Source: an uncultured Clostridia bacterium
GTDB taxonomy: Bacteria > Bacillota > Clostridia > Oscillospirales > Acutalibacteraceae
DNA length: 34,254 nucleotides
Assembly (NCBI GenBank): GCA_944380855.1
Contig: CALWIW010000024.1
Location: 1-34,254, forward strand
Direction: 5' to 3'
Below are positions 14,744 to 24,647 of the stretch, in pieces. Position numbers and translations under genes: made by a program. The first letter of the stretch is position 1. Every line of letters starts with the position of its first letter. The notes beneath the pieces are model-generated. The model saw only the letters and a program-made list of their open reading frames with translations, was not told the origin of the DNA and did no database searches.

Positions 14744-15682
14744 TTGCAGTATTTGACTTTGGGACTCGGCTCTATAGAGCAGGGACTTATTTACGCAATT
14801 CTTGCTTTGGGAGTTTTTGTATCGCTTAGAGTGCTTGATATTCCGGACTTGACGGTTGACGGCTCTTTTGTAACAGGAGCGGCTGTATCTGTTATGTTCA
14901 CACAGCTTCAGGAGCCCTTAGGCGGAGGTATTCTTTTTCCGGTTCTTTCATTGATTATGGCATTTTTGGCAGGTGCAATAACAGGAATAATAACCGGTTT
15001 GCTTCACACAAGGCTTAAAGTGCCTGCACTTTTGGCGGGAATACTTACAATGACAGGCCTTTATTCAATAAATCTCATTATAATGGGGGACAAACCGACG
15101 GTTTCCATAAACGGCATGAACAACATATTTACACCGTTCATGGATATGGTAGGTTCAGACGCAGTTTCGAGAAAACTGGCAATCATACCTGTAATTCTTG
15201 TGGTACTGCTTATTACAACCCTTGCACTTGTATGGTTTTTGCGTACGCAAAAAGGTATGGCTTTGCGTGCCACAGGCGATAATGAAGAAATGGTAAAGGC
15301 AAGCTCTATTAATGCGGACAATATGAAGGTTTTGGGTCTTGCTGTGGCAAACGGTATTGTTGCCTTGTCGGGAGCTGTTCTTGCTCAGGATCAGAATTTT
15401 GCGGACGCCAAGTCAGGCGTGGGAACGGTTGTTGTGGGAATTGCCTCTATAATTATCGGTGAAACAATTTTCGGCAAGCGTTCAATTATCAATAATATTG
15501 TTTCTGCAATTCTCGGAGCAATAGTATACAGAATTTTCATTTCTATAGTTCTTCAGCTGGGTCTGCCGGCATCTTACTTTAAGCTTTTATCAGCTTTAAT
15601 TGTGGTTATTGCAATTTGTGTACAGGTTACAGGTGAAAAGATTGCAAGAAAAAAAGTAAGGAGGGCAAATAAAAAATGTTAA
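14744..15682 (+). CDS. trpY: ABC transporter permease, TrpY-type
   Basis: This is a BPD_transp_2-type membrane permease of about 312 residues with eight or more hydrophobic segments. LGVFVSLRVLDIPDLTVDGS near the N-terminus is typical of this subfamily, as is the RTQKGMALRATGDNEEMVKA cytoplasmic coupling segment. I choose TTG at 14744, eight bases after AGAGG, over the in-frame GTG at 14735 that lies inside the ribosome site. The last seven bases overlap the start of the ATPase gene, indicating translational coupling. Substrate inference follows the T-box and trpX. Confidence 0.88.
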   Translation: MQYLTLGLGSIEQGLIYAILALGVFVSLRVLDIPDLTVDGSFVTGAAVSVMFTQLQEPLGGGILFPVLSLIMAFLAGAITGIITGLLHTRLKVPALLAGILTMTGLYSINLIIMGDKPTVSINGMNNIFTPFMDMVGSDAVSRKLAIIPVILVVLLITTLALVWFLRTQKGMALRATGDNEEMVKASSINADNMKVLGLAVANGIVALSGAVLAQDQNFADAKSGVGTVVVGIASIIIGETIFGKRSIINNIVSAILGAIVYRIFISIVLQLGLPASYFKLLSALIVVIAICVQVTGEKIARKKVRRANKKC

Positions 15683-16464
15683 CTCTTGAAAATATTTATC
15701 TTACATTCAATCCCAATACTGCCAACGAAAAGGTTGCCTTGAACGGTGTTTCATTACAGCTTGAAAAAGGTGATTTTGTAACCGTCATAGGAAGCAACGG
15801 TGCGGGAAAATCCACAATGCTTAACGCTGTTGCCGGAACATATATGACTGACAGCGGAAAGATATCACTTGACGGTGAAGACATAACAAATATGCCCAAT
15901 CATAAAAGAGCCAAACACATGGGCAGGCTTTTTCAGGACCCATTAAAGGGAACGGCTCCCAACATGACTATAGAAGAAAATCTGGCACTTTCCTACGGAC
16001 GAGGCACACGGAGAGGATTCGGTATCGGAGTAAGAAAGAGCGATGAAAAGTTTTACAAAGAAACATTGAGCAGGCTCGGACTGGGACTTGAGGACAGACT
16101 TAAAACGAAGGTTGGACTGCTTTCCGGCGGACAGAGACAGGCACTTACACTGCTTATGGCAACAATAGTAACGCCGAAACTACTTTTGCTGGACGAGCAT
16201 ACAGCGGCACTTGACCCTGTTACGGCTAAAAAGGTCATGGATTTAACAAACAGTATAGTAGCCGAAAACAATATCACGACCTTGATGGTTACACACAACA
16301 TTTCAGACGCATTGAATACGGGAAATAAAACAATTTTGATGTCAGGCGGAAAAATAGTTCTGGTTTTAGAGGGAGAAGAGAGAAAAAATATGACCGTTGA
16401 AAAGCTTATGAAGCTTTATTCCGATACGGCAAACGACGCTTTTTCCGATAAAATGATTCTTTAA
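15676..16464 (+). CDS. trpZ: ABC transporter ATP-binding protein, TrpZ-type
   Basis: This ATPase (262 residues) powers the importer. Walker A is GSNGAGKST (about 39-47), the Q-loop is in LFQDPLKG, the signature motif is LSGGQRQ, Walker B is LLLLDEHTAALDP and the switch histidine lies in LMVTHN. The start overlaps trpY, and a ribosome site GGAGGG lies within the trpY end. It closes the operon before the terminator at 16483. Confidence 0.93.
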   Translation: MLTLENIYLTFNPNTANEKVALNGVSLQLEKGDFVTVIGSNGAGKSTMLNAVAGTYMTDSGKISLDGEDITNMPNHKRAKHMGRLFQDPLKGTAPNMTIEENLALSYGRGTRRGFGIGVRKSDEKFYKETLSRLGLGLEDRLKTKVGLLSGGQRQALTLLMATIVTPKLLLLDEHTAALDPVTAKKVMDLTNSIVAENNITTLMVTHNISDALNTGNKTILMSGGKIVLVLEGEERKNMTVEKLMKLYSDTANDAFSDKMIL

Positions 16465-16482
16465 TTTAATAAACAGTATTCG

Positions 16483-16516
16483 GAGGATAATCAGCATTTT
16501 GATTATCCTCTTTTTT
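16483..16516 (+). terminator. Terminator of the trpXYZ operon
   Basis: A perfect 11-bp stem, GAGGATAATCA with TGATTATCCTC (16483-16493 with 16500-16510), is followed by TTTTTT. Confidence 0.95.
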
Positions 16517-16604
16517 GTAGATCAAGTATGAGTAACTGCCAAGAATATATATAAATATTCATGCTATTTTAATATAAAAAACATATAGTATACAGAAAAA
16601 TATA

Positions 16605-16633
16605 TTGACAATTGCTATAAACTGTGCCAAAAT
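16605..16633 (+). promoter_or_regulatory. Possible promoter of fucO-type gene
   Basis: A perfect TTGACA (16605-16610) lies 17 bases before CAAAAT (16628-16633), a weak -10 box. Confidence 0.45.
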
Positions 16634-16675
16634 AAAGGGGTAGATAAAATATATTCCCTTTAGGAGGAGATACAT

Positions 16676-17824
16676 ATGGCAAACAGAATAGTATTAAACG
16701 AAACATCTTATCATGGTGCGGGAGCAATTGAAAATGTTTCTTTAGAGGCAAAAGCAAGAGGTTTTAAAAAGGCTTTTGTTGTAACCGACCCCGATTTGCT
16801 TAAATTCGGCGTAGCACAAAAGGTTCTTGATGTTCTTGATAAGGATAATCTGGCGTATGAAGTATACAGCAATGTTAAAGCCAATCCTACAATAGAGAAT
16901 GTGCAGACAGGTGTTGCGGCTTTTAAGGACAGCGGTGCCGATTATATTGTTGCAATCGGCGGAGGAAGTGCCATGGACACAGCAAAGGCAATAGGCATTA
17001 TTGTTGAAAATCCTGAATTTGCAGATGTCCGCAGTCTTGAGGGTGTTGCACCTACTAAAAATAAGGCTGTTCCCACAATCGCAATTCCAACCACAGCAGG
17101 CACAGCCGCAGAGGTTACAATAAACTATGTTATTACAGATGTTGAAAAGAACAGAAAATTTGTGTGCGTTGATACCCATGATATCCCTGTTGTGGCTATT
17201 ATTGACCCTGATATGATGTCGTCAATGCCAAAGGGACTTACAGCAGCTACAGGCATGGACGCTTTGACACACGCAATTGAAGGCTTTATCACAAAAGCCG
17301 CATGGGATATGACGGATATGTTCCACCTGAAAGCTATTGAAATCATTTCACAAAATCTCAGAGGGGCTGTTGAGAATACCCATGAGGGAAGAGAGGGAAT
17401 GGCTTTAGGTCAGTATATTGCAGGAATGGGATTTTCAAACGTTGGTCTTGGAATTGTTCATTCAATGGCACACCCACTTGGTGCGGTTTATGATACTCCT
17501 CACGGTGTGGCTAACGCAATAATTCTTCCTACGGTTATGGAGTACAACGCAGAAGCAACAGGTGATAAGTACAAATATATCGCTGCTGCTATGGGCGTTA
17601 GGGGAACAGAGAGTATGACTGTTGAGGAATACAGAAAGGCCGCTGTTGACGCAGTTAAAAAGCTGTCAGCAGATGTTGGAATTCCTGCCGATTTAAAGGA
17701 AATTGTTAAGGAAGAGGATTTGGATTTCCTTGCAGAGTCAGCATATGCCGATGCCTGCCGTCCCGGCAATCCGAGAGATACTTCTGTTGAAGAAATAAAA
17801 GAGCTTTACAAGTCTTTGATGTAA
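16676..17824 (+). CDS. fucO: Lactaldehyde reductase / 1,2-propanediol oxidoreductase
   Basis: This is an iron-dependent group III alcohol dehydrogenase of 382 residues, very close in sequence to FucO, which interconverts L-lactaldehyde and L-1,2-propanediol with NAD(H). The N-terminus MANRIVLNET, the NAD-binding IGGGSAMDTAKAIGII and the segments TTAGTAAEVTINYVITD and GMGFSNVGLG follow the FucO pattern. The iron ligands appear in GMDALTHAIEG (Asp and His) and in HSMAHPLGAVYDTPHG (two His). GGAGGAG precedes the ATG. It is a single-gene unit with no fucose or rhamnose genes nearby in the window; a general role in aldehyde reduction during fermentation is an alternative. Confidence 0.92.
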   Translation: MANRIVLNETSYHGAGAIENVSLEAKARGFKKAFVVTDPDLLKFGVAQKVLDVLDKDNLAYEVYSNVKANPTIENVQTGVAAFKDSGADYIVAIGGGSAMDTAKAIGIIVENPEFADVRSLEGVAPTKNKAVPTIAIPTTAGTAAEVTINYVITDVEKNRKFVCVDTHDIPVVAIIDPDMMSSMPKGLTAATGMDALTHAIEGFITKAAWDMTDMFHLKAIEIISQNLRGAVENTHEGREGMALGQYIAGMGFSNVGLGIVHSMAHPLGAVYDTPHGVANAIILPTVMEYNAEATGDKYKYIAAAMGVRGTESMTVEEYRKAAVDAVKKLSADVGIPADLKEIVKEEDLDFLAESAYADACRPGNPRDTSVEEIKELYKSLM

Positions 17825-17835
17825 TCAAAAAAATT

Positions 17836-17884
17836 GGTTGTATAGCAGATGTGTTGGAAAACAGTTTGCTATACAACCTTTATT
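17836..17884. terminator. Bidirectional terminator between convergent genes
   Basis: The 12-bp perfect stem GGTTGTATAGCA / TGCTATACAACC (17836-17847 with 17867-17878) has T-rich flanks on both strands; the minus strand has the better T run. It serves fucO (plus) and the YgiQ-type gene (minus). Confidence 0.8.
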
Positions 17885-17893
17885 TATATCTTT

Positions 17894-19771
17894 TTATTTG
17901 TGTTTTTTGGAGTTTTTGTTTTTCTTAAAATTAGTCTTTTTAGTGGTTTTATTTTTTTGATTGTTATTCTGAACAAAAGACCTGTCCGGGGTAACAAGGC
18001 AGTTTTTGCCTGTGCCTATTAAATCCATTCTTCCTGCAATTTTCAAAGCCTTTATTACCAAGGCTTTGTTTTTTGGATTGAAATATTGAAGCAATGCCCT
18101 TTGCATGGCCTTTTCTTCCGGAGTTTTCGGAACATATACAGGCTCTAAGGTGTAAGGGTCAAGACCGGTATAAAACATACAGGTGGATATTGTTCCCGGC
18201 GTAGGGTAAAAGTCCTGAACCTGCTCGGGGTGAATTTTTTCTTTTTTCAGAAACAAAGCCAGCTCTACGGCGTCCTTCATGGTAGAACCCGGGTGAGAGC
18301 TCATAAGATAGGGAACGAGGTACTGTTCTTTTCCTATCTTTTTTGTGGTTCTATAAAATTCGTCCTGGAACTTTTTGTAAACCTCAATATGCGGCTTGCC
18401 CATTTTGTCCAAAACAGCGGCTGAGCAATGTTCGGGAGCTACTTTAAGCTGTCCGCTGATATGATGAGCCACAAGTTCTCTGAAAAACTCACGGCTTTCG
18501 TCCTCCATAAGATAGTCAAATCTTATACCGCTTCTTATGAAAACCTTTTTGATTTTCGGCAGGCTTCTAAGCTTTCTGAGCATTTCAATATATTCCGTAT
18601 GGGAAACCTGAAGATTTTTGCATGGTGTAGGGGCAAGGCATTTTTTGTTTTTACAAAGTCCTGCTTTTTCCTGTAATTTGCAGGAGGGCATACGGAAGTT
18701 TGCGGTTGGACCTCCGACATCGTGTATATAACCTTTGAAACGTGGATTTTCAGTGAGCTTTTTTGCTTCGTCAATGACGCTTTCCATGCTTCTGACGGTT
18801 ATGGCTCTGCCCTGATGAAATGCGATTGAGCAGAAATTACAGGCACCGAAACAGCCTCTGTTATGGGTGATGGAAAATTCCACTTCCTGAATACCGGGAA
18901 CACCGCCCAAGGCTTCATATGAGGGGTGATAGTATCTTTCATATGGCAGGGAATACACCTTGTCCAGCTCTTCTGTAGATAAAGGCATCATTGGGGGATT
19001 TTGTATAAGGATTTTTTTGCCGTGGCGTTGTATAACTACTCGTCCTCTCACTGCGTCGGACTCTTCCAATTCTTTTCTCGCGGCTACGGCGTAGTCCTTT
19101 TTGTTTTCCTTTACTCTTTCGTATGACGGCAAATCCACAACAGGACCCGGGGTATAGTCCTTTGTATCTACGGCATAGCAAATGCCCCTTATATCGTAAA
19201 GACTTTCAATGGGAAAGCCGAGGTTAAGTCTGTCGGCAATCTCAACCGTTTGTTTTTCGCCCATGCCGTAGGAAAGAATATCGGCTCCGCTGTCAAAAAG
19301 TATTGAGGGGCGGACTGCGTCGTCCCAATAGTCATAATGGGCAAATCTTCTCAGAGAAGCTTCAAGTCCTCCGATTATTACAGGAGAATCCGGGTAAATA
19401 GACTTTATTTTCTGTGTGTAAACAATAACCGCTCTGTCGGGGCGTTTTCCGGCTTTTCCTCCTGCCGTGTAGGCGTCGTCGCTTCTCTTTCTTTTAGCCG
19501 CAGTATAGTGGGCAACCATACTGTCGATGTTGCCTGAGGAAACCATAAAGCCAAGGCGTGGCTTTCCGAACTGTTTAAAATCCTTGTCGCTGTTTATATT
19601 AGGCTGAGGGAGAACGGCTACCCTGTAGCCCTCTGCCTCTAATACTCTTGAAATTATTGCAGTACCGAAAGAAGGGTGATCAACATAGCTGTCACCGGTA
19701 ACCACAACAAAATCTACGCTGTCCCAGCCTCTTTCTCTCATTTCTTTTTCATTTATAGGTAAAAAAGCCAT
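17894..19771 (-). CDS. YgiQ-family radical SAM protein
   Basis: The 625-residue protein matches the YgiQ family (UPF0313), with the N-terminal pattern DFVVVTGDSYVDHPSFGTAI, a B12-binding-like front part, and the radical SAM cluster motif CFGACNFCS (CxxxCxxC, near residues 309-317) that binds a 4Fe-4S cluster and S-adenosylmethionine. A second cysteine group (CKLQEKAGLCKNKKC) follows near 370-385. The C-terminus ends in a Lys/Asn-rich tail of about 30 residues, probably disordered. GGAGG precedes the ATG. The reaction of YgiQ proteins is not established. It is separated from ftsK by a terminator and so likely forms its own transcript. Confidence 0.93.
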   Translation of the reverse strand: MAFLPINEKEMRERGWDSVDFVVVTGDSYVDHPSFGTAIISRVLEAEGYRVAVLPQPNINSDKDFKQFGKPRLGFMVSSGNIDSMVAHYTAAKRKRSDDAYTAGGKAGKRPDRAVIVYTQKIKSIYPDSPVIIGGLEASLRRFAHYDYWDDAVRPSILFDSGADILSYGMGEKQTVEIADRLNLGFPIESLYDIRGICYAVDTKDYTPGPVVDLPSYERVKENKKDYAVAARKELEESDAVRGRVVIQRHGKKILIQNPPMMPLSTEELDKVYSLPYERYYHPSYEALGGVPGIQEVEFSITHNRGCFGACNFCSIAFHQGRAITVRSMESVIDEAKKLTENPRFKGYIHDVGGPTANFRMPSCKLQEKAGLCKNKKCLAPTPCKNLQVSHTEYIEMLRKLRSLPKIKKVFIRSGIRFDYLMEDESREFFRELVAHHISGQLKVAPEHCSAAVLDKMGKPHIEVYKKFQDEFYRTTKKIGKEQYLVPYLMSSHPGSTMKDAVELALFLKKEKIHPEQVQDFYPTPGTISTCMFYTGLDPYTLEPVYVPKTPEEKAMQRALLQYFNPKNKALVIKALKIAGRMDLIGTGKNCLVTPDRSFVQNNNQKNKTTKKTNFKKNKNSKKHK

Positions 19772-19846
19772 TTCAAACCTCCGTGAATTGACGTTGTAAG
19801 TTTTTAATAATTATATCATGTTTCATGACAAAACTAAAGACCTACA

Positions 19847-19886
19847 TAAAAAAGGAAGAGAAAAGCCTTACGGCATTTCCTCTTCC
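19847..19886 (-). terminator. Terminator of ftsK, overlapping its last codons
   Basis: On the minus strand GGAAGAGGAAATGCC pairs with GGCTTTTCTCTTCC and TTTTTT follows. The ftsK stop codon lies in the loop, so the last codons form the 5' arm of the hairpin. Confidence 0.8.
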
Positions 19887-22609
19887 TCGTTATCGGAAGC
19901 TCCGCTTTCGGGAGCTCTGTCAAATCTTAAATTACTGCGTTCCAGCCATTGGTTATAGGTCATTAAAACTTCTCTGGGCTTTGAACCCTGATAAGGACCT
20001 ACAATTCCCATCTGTTCCATCTCGTCTATCATTCGTCCGGCTCTGGCATATCCTACCTTTATTCTTCTTTGGAGCATGGACGTTGACGCCTGACCTGCTT
20101 CAAGAACGCATTTTATCGCCTCTTCAATAAGCGGATCACGTTCTTCGTCGCCCTCTGTTTCGGCTTTAGTATCAGGCTTATTTTTTGAATTGATTTCCTC
20201 GGCGGCAATTCTTCGGATTTTCTCCTCAATTTCTGTGTTATACGCCGCCTTGTGCATCTTTTTGGTATAGCCTGTTACTCTCTCGATTTCCTCGTCTGAA
20301 GCAAAACAGCACTGCACACGGACGGGCTTTGCCGCTCCCACCGGCATAAAGAGCAGGTCGCCCTTACCGATAAGTTTTTCTGCACCGCCCATATCAAGAA
20401 TTGTTCTGGAGTCCATATTTGAACCAACTTTCAAGGCAATTCTTGATGGGATATTTGATTTGATAACACCTGTAATAACATTTACTGTAGGTCTTTGTGT
20501 AGCAATTACAAGGTGCATACCTGCGGCTCTTGCCATCTGAGCAAGGCGGCAAACAGACTCTTCAACCTCTCCCGGAGCAGCCATCATAAGGTCTGCAAAC
20601 TCATCAATGGCGATAACTATCTGAGGGAATTTCTCCTTGGGAACAGGAAGTCCGTTTATCTCCATAGGGCGTTCTTCTTCGTCCGTATTGTTTTCCTGCA
20701 TAAACTTTATGTTTGCGTCCACAAGTTTATTAAAGGAGTATATGTCCTTGCACTCAAATTCCGAAAAAACCTTATATCTTTGAAGCATTTCGGAAACCGC
20801 CCAGTTTAAAGCACCTGCCGCCTTTTTGGCATCGGCTACAACAGGAATAAGCAAATGTGGTACGCCTTTATATTTTGAAAATTCAACCATTTTCGGGTCA
20901 ATCAAAATCAGCTTTACCTGGTCGGGAGTAGCCTTATAAAGAATACTGAGAAGCAAAGCGTTTACACAGACTGATTTACCTGAGCCTGTAGTACCTGCCA
21001 CGAGAAGGTGGGGCATTTTTGCCAAATCCAAGGTTACTATATCTCCCGTTATATCTCTTCCCAATACGCAGGTAAGCTTGCTTTTTCCGCTTCTGAATTG
21101 GTCGGAGTCTATAAGCTCACGAATGGAAACGGTGTTTACAACCTTGTTCGGCACCTCAATTCCAACTGCCGCTTTGCCCGGAACAGGGGCTTCAATTCTT
21201 ACGCCATCTGCAGCGAGATTTAAAGCGATATCGTCGGCAAGGTTTGTGATTTTGCTTATCTTAACTCCGGGAGCGGGGGAAAGCTCGTATCTGGTAACGG
21301 AAGGGCCTCTGCAAATATTTATTATCTCTGCTTTTACGCCGAAGCTTTCCAATGTGGATACAAGCTTTTTTGCATTGCTGTGAAGCTCTTCTATTGCTCC
21401 CGCGTCGTTGGAAGATGGGGGAGGCTTTAAAAGCTGAACAGGCGGCAATCTGTATTCGGTTTTGTTTTGAACAGAATTGCTTTCATCGTAATTGTTAATA
21501 ATTGCAGTTTTGCTGACGCCTGCAAAAGGGTTTTCGATACCCTGTGATAAGTCCTGAGAACTTTCGGTATTAAAGGTGTTATCCTTTTGTTTTTTTATGG
21601 AAATTTCCCGTGCTATATCTGAAACGCTGGATTTTTTATTTCCTTTTCTCACTGCGTCCACAAGCTGAGAACCCAAGTTTTTGTTTTCTTTAGTCGTTTT
21701 AACAGCAGAACTTTCAGAACCAGAAACACTGCCGTCAACTGGAATATCTATACTTCCGGCATTTCTGCGTTTTTCGTAACCATAGCTTTGTTCTGAATAT
21801 TTTTCAGAAGTATAGTCGTTTTCGTAATCAGCGTCTGATGAATAATCCGTATACTCATATTGGTCGGTATACTGATTTTGGTAAGCTTTTTTATTGCTGC
21901 GTCGTATTTTTGCTTCTTTAGCCTTGTCGAAGGTTTTTCCTACAGCGTCCCTTGATTTTTTCCCGGCTTTCTTTGCAGCTCTTCCTACATCTGACATGGA
22001 GCGGTTTGTTACTATCATGGCCAAAACCACAAGTCCCAATATAAATATTGCAACTGTAGGGAAATATCCCATTGTGTGAAGCATTGGATATCCCAGCAAG
22101 CCGCTTATAACTCCTCCCCGGCAGGTGAACACGCTGGGGGAGGATGCTGACTGCTCGTAAAGCTTGCCCATGGCGGTGAAAAATCCCGTTTCCAAAAACT
22201 GTTCCGAACCGAACAGATAAAACAGACAGTCTAAATCAAAGATAATTCCGGCGATAAGCCACATTTTTTTACTGCCTTTTAACAGAGTCCTTCCTTTTGT
22301 GGTTATGTAAGCCATATACGCAAGAAAGGCGGGAAGACCTACAGAGGCAATTCCGAAAATTCCGAAAAGCAGACCTCTTAAAAATCCCCAGAGAAAACCA
22401 CCGTTTATTATCAGCAGGAGAAAGGAAATCACACAGGCTGCCGAATATAGAATAGCCTTTACTCTTGGACTCATTCCCTCGTGTTTTGTGTTTTTATTGG
22501 AAGATTTTCTGCTGTTTGAAGCTTTTGAACGTGTTTTACTTCTGTTAGATGAAGATTTTGACGAGGAAGAACCTTTTGTTTTTCCTCTTGTTTTTTTGCT
22601 GTCTGCCAA
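19868..22609 (-). CDS. ftsK: FtsK/SpoIIIE DNA translocase
   Basis: This membrane-anchored motor pumps chromosomal DNA through the division or sporulation septum. With start at TTG 22609 it has 913 residues. The N-terminus is a Ser/Lys/Arg-rich basic stretch (to about 45), four membrane segments lie between about 53 and 205, and a long low-complexity Tyr/Ser/Asp-rich linker runs to about 380. The motor domains follow with Walker A GTTGSGKS (about 539-546) and Walker [13 protein letters not shown]. The C-terminal gamma winged helix (about 830-895, with [20 protein letters not shown]) reads polar DNA sequences. I prefer the TTG, eight bases after GGAGG, to the GTG at 22618 that overlaps that site. 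The tepA-uppP-ftsK order resembles the tepA-spoIIIE neighbourhood of Bacillus. Confidence 0.95.
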   Translation of the reverse strand: MADSKKTRGKTKGSSSSKSSSNRSKTRSKASNSRKSSNKNTKHEGMSPRVKAILYSAACVISFLLLIINGGFLWGFLRGLLFGIFGIASVGLPAFLAYMAYITTKGRTLLKGSKKMWLIAGIIFDLDCLFYLFGSEQFLETGFFTAMGKLYEQSASSPSVFTCRGGVISGLLGYPMLHTMGYFPTVAIFILGLVVLAMIVTNRSMSDVGRAAKKAGKKSRDAVGKTFDKAKEAKIRRSNKKAYQNQYTDQYEYTDYSSDADYENDYTSEKYSEQSYGYEKRRNAGSIDIPVDGSVSGSESSAVKTTKENKNLGSQLVDAVRKGNKKSSVSDIAREISIKKQKDNTFNTESSQDLSQGIENPFAGVSKTAIINNYDESNSVQNKTEYRLPPVQLLKPPPSSNDAGAIEELHSNAKKLVSTLESFGVKAEIINICRGPSVTRYELSPAPGVKISKITNLADDIALNLAADGVRIEAPVPGKAAVGIEVPNKVVNTVSIRELIDSDQFRSGKSKLTCVLGRDITGDIVTLDLAKMPHLLVAGTTGSGKSVCVNALLLSILYKATPDQVKLILIDPKMVEFSKYKGVPHLLIPVVADAKKAAGALNWAVSEMLQRYKVFSEFECKDIYSFNKLVDANIKFMQENNTDEEERPMEINGLPVPKEKFPQIVIAIDEFADLMMAAPGEVEESVCRLAQMARAAGMHLVIATQRPTVNVITGVIKSNIPSRIALKVGSNMDSRTILDMGGAEKLIGKGDLLFMPVGAAKPVRVQCCFASDEEIERVTGYTKKMHKAAYNTEIEEKIRRIAAEEINSKNKPDTKAETEGDEERDPLIEEAIKCVLEAGQASTSMLQRRIKVGYARAGRMIDEMEQMGIVGPYQGSKPREVLMTYNQWLERSNLRFDRAPESGASDNEEEEMP

Positions 22610-22651
22610 TCTCCTCACCTCCGTTATTTAAATTTCCTTATTTTATCGATT

Positions 22652-23605
22652 TTAAACTATTGGCATTCCGGTAAATACATTTGCACCTGTAATCATTTCT
22701 ATAATGCTTATTATAATTACTGCTACACCAACTATAGCTGTATAAACAATAAATACATACATTTTATTGGTTTTAAGGAGCCATTTAAAAAGAACTATTG
22801 AAAGATATCCCACAACAGCGGCGGCAATCATTCCGGCAATAATAGCCGCAACACTTGTGTCGCCTGCAAGGCCGCCCTCTGCACCTAAAGCGTCTTTAAG
22901 CTCCAAAACAGCGGCGGCAAGAATTGAAGGAATAGCCAAAACAAAAGTGTAGTCAAGCATTTTTTGCTTGTTAATTCCTCTCAGCTCACCTGCTGCAAGA
23001 GTTGAACCGGAGCGGGAAAGTCCCGGGAAAACAGCGGCACAGCATTGTGTAAGACCCACAACAACTGCGTCGGGAGCTTTAAGTCTGCGTCTTCCGGCAC
23101 CGTCGGCACGAAGCTTGCCTGCTCTTTTGTACTTCAATGTAGTTTTCTTATTTTTTATATCTCCCAAGGTGAGAAGTATTGAAGTTGCAAGCAAAGAAAA
23201 TCCCACGATTATAAAATATTTTTGACCTGTCCAAATATCGGCAAGGTCTTTGGCATTTACTCCCGCAAATGGAATGGGGACGAAAAGCAAAAATAACGGA
23301 ATAAGGCCGATAATCAGCATCATTATCATATTTCTTTCTTCGTTCATCTGTTTCCATTTAAACTTTCCTGTAAAAATGTCTTTTACAAGGCTGATAAATT
23401 CTTTTATAAGTCTCCAGATGAGCTTATGATAGAATACGCATACAGCAAATAATGTTCCTATATGCAGCATTACGTTGAAGAATAAATTATTGTCGGTAAC
23501 TCCCAAAATATGCTGAGTAATTGAAAGGTGACCGCTGCTTGATACAGGTAAAAATTCGGTTAATCCCTGCACAATACCGTTAATAATGGCTTCAAAAATT
23601 GACAT
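22652..23605 (-). CDS. uppP: Undecaprenyl-diphosphate phosphatase
   Basis: This integral membrane enzyme (317 residues, multiple hydrophobic segments) removes a phosphate from undecaprenyl diphosphate, recycling the lipid carrier for peptidoglycan and other wall polymers; extra copies confer bacitracin resistance. Both signature motifs of the BacA/UppP family are present: GLTEFLPVSSSGHL (residues 14-27) and FPGLSRSGST (about 193-202) with catalytic Glu, Ser and Arg residues. A basic cytoplasmic loop (KYKRAGKLRADGAGRRRLK) is somewhat long. GGAGG lies before the ATG. It lies 42 bases upstream of ftsK on the same strand and downstream of the tepA-like gene. Confidence 0.96.
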   Translation of the reverse strand: MSIFEAIINGIVQGLTEFLPVSSSGHLSITQHILGVTDNNLFFNVMLHIGTLFAVCVFYHKLIWRLIKEFISLVKDIFTGKFKWKQMNEERNMIMMLIIGLIPLFLLFVPIPFAGVNAKDLADIWTGQKYFIIVGFSLLATSILLTLGDIKNKKTTLKYKRAGKLRADGAGRRRLKAPDAVVVGLTQCCAAVFPGLSRSGSTLAAGELRGINKQKMLDYTFVLAIPSILAAAVLELKDALGAEGGLAGDTSVAAIIAGMIAAAVVGYLSIVLFKWLLKTNKMYVFIVYTAIVGVAVIIISIIEMITGANVFTGMPIV

Positions 23606-23625
23606 TATGTACCTCCGCTTTCACT

Positions 23626-23652
23626 GCCGCAGAAGGCAACGCCTTTTGCGGC
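23626..23652. repeat. Perfect-loop palindrome between tepA-like gene and uppP
   Basis: GCCGCAGAAGGC (23626-23637) pairs with GCCTTTTGCGGC (23641-23652) with one G-T pair and only a three-base loop. The T-rich side is on the plus strand, opposite to transcription, so it is unlikely to be a terminator for these genes. It could be an RNA processing site or a small dispersed palindrome. Confidence 0.6.
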
Positions 23653-23671
23653 TTTTCTGATTTTTGGCAAA

Positions 23672-24439
23672 TTATTGTTTTGACTTCTTTCGTGACGCTG
23701 AAGCTTTTTTACCTATCATTGAATAAAGACACTCCATGGCGTCGCTGACACTTCCTACGCTGTCAATAAGTCCTTCTTCTACTGCGTCCTCACCCTCAAG
23801 AATTGTTCCTACGTCCATCACAAGCTCTCCCGTGTTTAACACAAGCTCGCTGTATCTTTCCTTTGATATATTTGAGTTTGTGCAGACAAAGTTGTTTATT
23901 CTGTCCTGCATTCTTTTAAAATATTCAAAGGACTGGGACACGCCGAGGGTAATACCGTTAGTCCTCACAGGGTGAACGGTCATTGAGGCACTTCGGGCAA
24001 TAAAACTTTTCTTTGCCGCTACCGCCAAGGGAATACCTATTGAATGTCCGCCGCCCAAAACAATAGAAACAGTAGGCTTTTTCATTCCGGAAATAACCTC
24101 CGCAATGGCAAGACCTGCTTCAACATCTCCTCCAACAGTGTTTATAAGTATCAAAAGACCGTCTACGCTGTCGTCTTCCTCAACTGCAACAAGCTGAGGG
24201 ATAACGTGTTCATATTTTGTGGTTTTGTTCTGAGCCGGCAATATAAAATGACCTTCAATTTCACCTATAATAGTAAGGCATCTGATATTTTTTCCCTTGT
24301 GGTTAGCCTCTATCATACCGCAGTCCTGCTGAGGCTGAACGCCTGTTTCTTCTTCTGACGTGACAACGTCCGGCGTTTCCTCCTGAGAAACTGCTCCTGT
24401 TTTTTTGTTTTTTGTATTTTTCTTTTCAGCTTTTGCCAT
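23672..24439 (-). CDS. tepA: ClpP-like serine protease, TepA family
   Basis: This 255-residue protein has a charged Lys/Glu-rich N-terminus (about 1-38) followed by a ClpP/crotonase-fold domain. NTVGGDVEAGLAIAEVI precedes the catalytic serine in GGGHSIGIPLA, and the catalytic histidine is expected in MTVHPVR, close to the usual spacing. A later segment, GTILEGEDAVEEGLIDSVG, is the oligomer-contact helix typical of ClpP proteins. In Bacillus subtilis the TepA (YmfB) protein is encoded next to spoIIIE and has been linked to protein export and to degradation of spore proteins. No signal peptide or membrane segment is seen. A ribosome site GGAGG precedes the ATG. Confidence 0.88.
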   Translation of the reverse strand: MAKAEKKNTKNKKTGAVSQEETPDVVTSEEETGVQPQQDCGMIEANHKGKNIRCLTIIGEIEGHFILPAQNKTTKYEHVIPQLVAVEEDDSVDGLLILINTVGGDVEAGLAIAEVISGMKKPTVSIVLGGGHSIGIPLAVAAKKSFIARSASMTVHPVRTNGITLGVSQSFEYFKRMQDRINNFVCTNSNISKERYSELVLNTGELVMDVGTILEGEDAVEEGLIDSVGSVSDAMECLYSMIGKKASASRKKSKQ

Positions 24440-24593
24440 TTAAAAACACCTCCGAGAAAATTATTCCCGAAAAAATCTTCAAAATGCATAGCTTTAAAGT
24501 TGATTATAACATTATTACACATCTTCTTCAACTGTTTTTTGCTTTTTATTTTGTCCCGTTTCACATAAAGTGTTTTTAAAAATAAAAACTAAA

Positions 24594-24632
24594 AAGACGC
24601 ACATCAAAGTAAATGAATGTACGTCCTTTTTT
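24594..24632. terminator. Terminator of the CorC-type gene
   Basis: GACGCACAT pairs with ATGTACGTC (24596-24604 with 24617-24625, one wobble). Runs of T flank both sides, so it could work in both directions, but the only upstream gene is the CorC-type gene on the minus strand. Confidence 0.75.
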
Positions 24633-24647
24633 AAAATTTAGTATATA

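Noticed and set aside
20495-21383. Open frames antisense to ftsK
   Set aside because: They lie inside the conserved motor region of ftsK and have no start signals.
24313-24564. 83-codon minus frame overlapping the start of the tepA-like gene
   Set aside because: It is a shifted reading of the lysine-rich tepA-like N-terminus; the tepA frame has the ribosome site and catalytic motifs.
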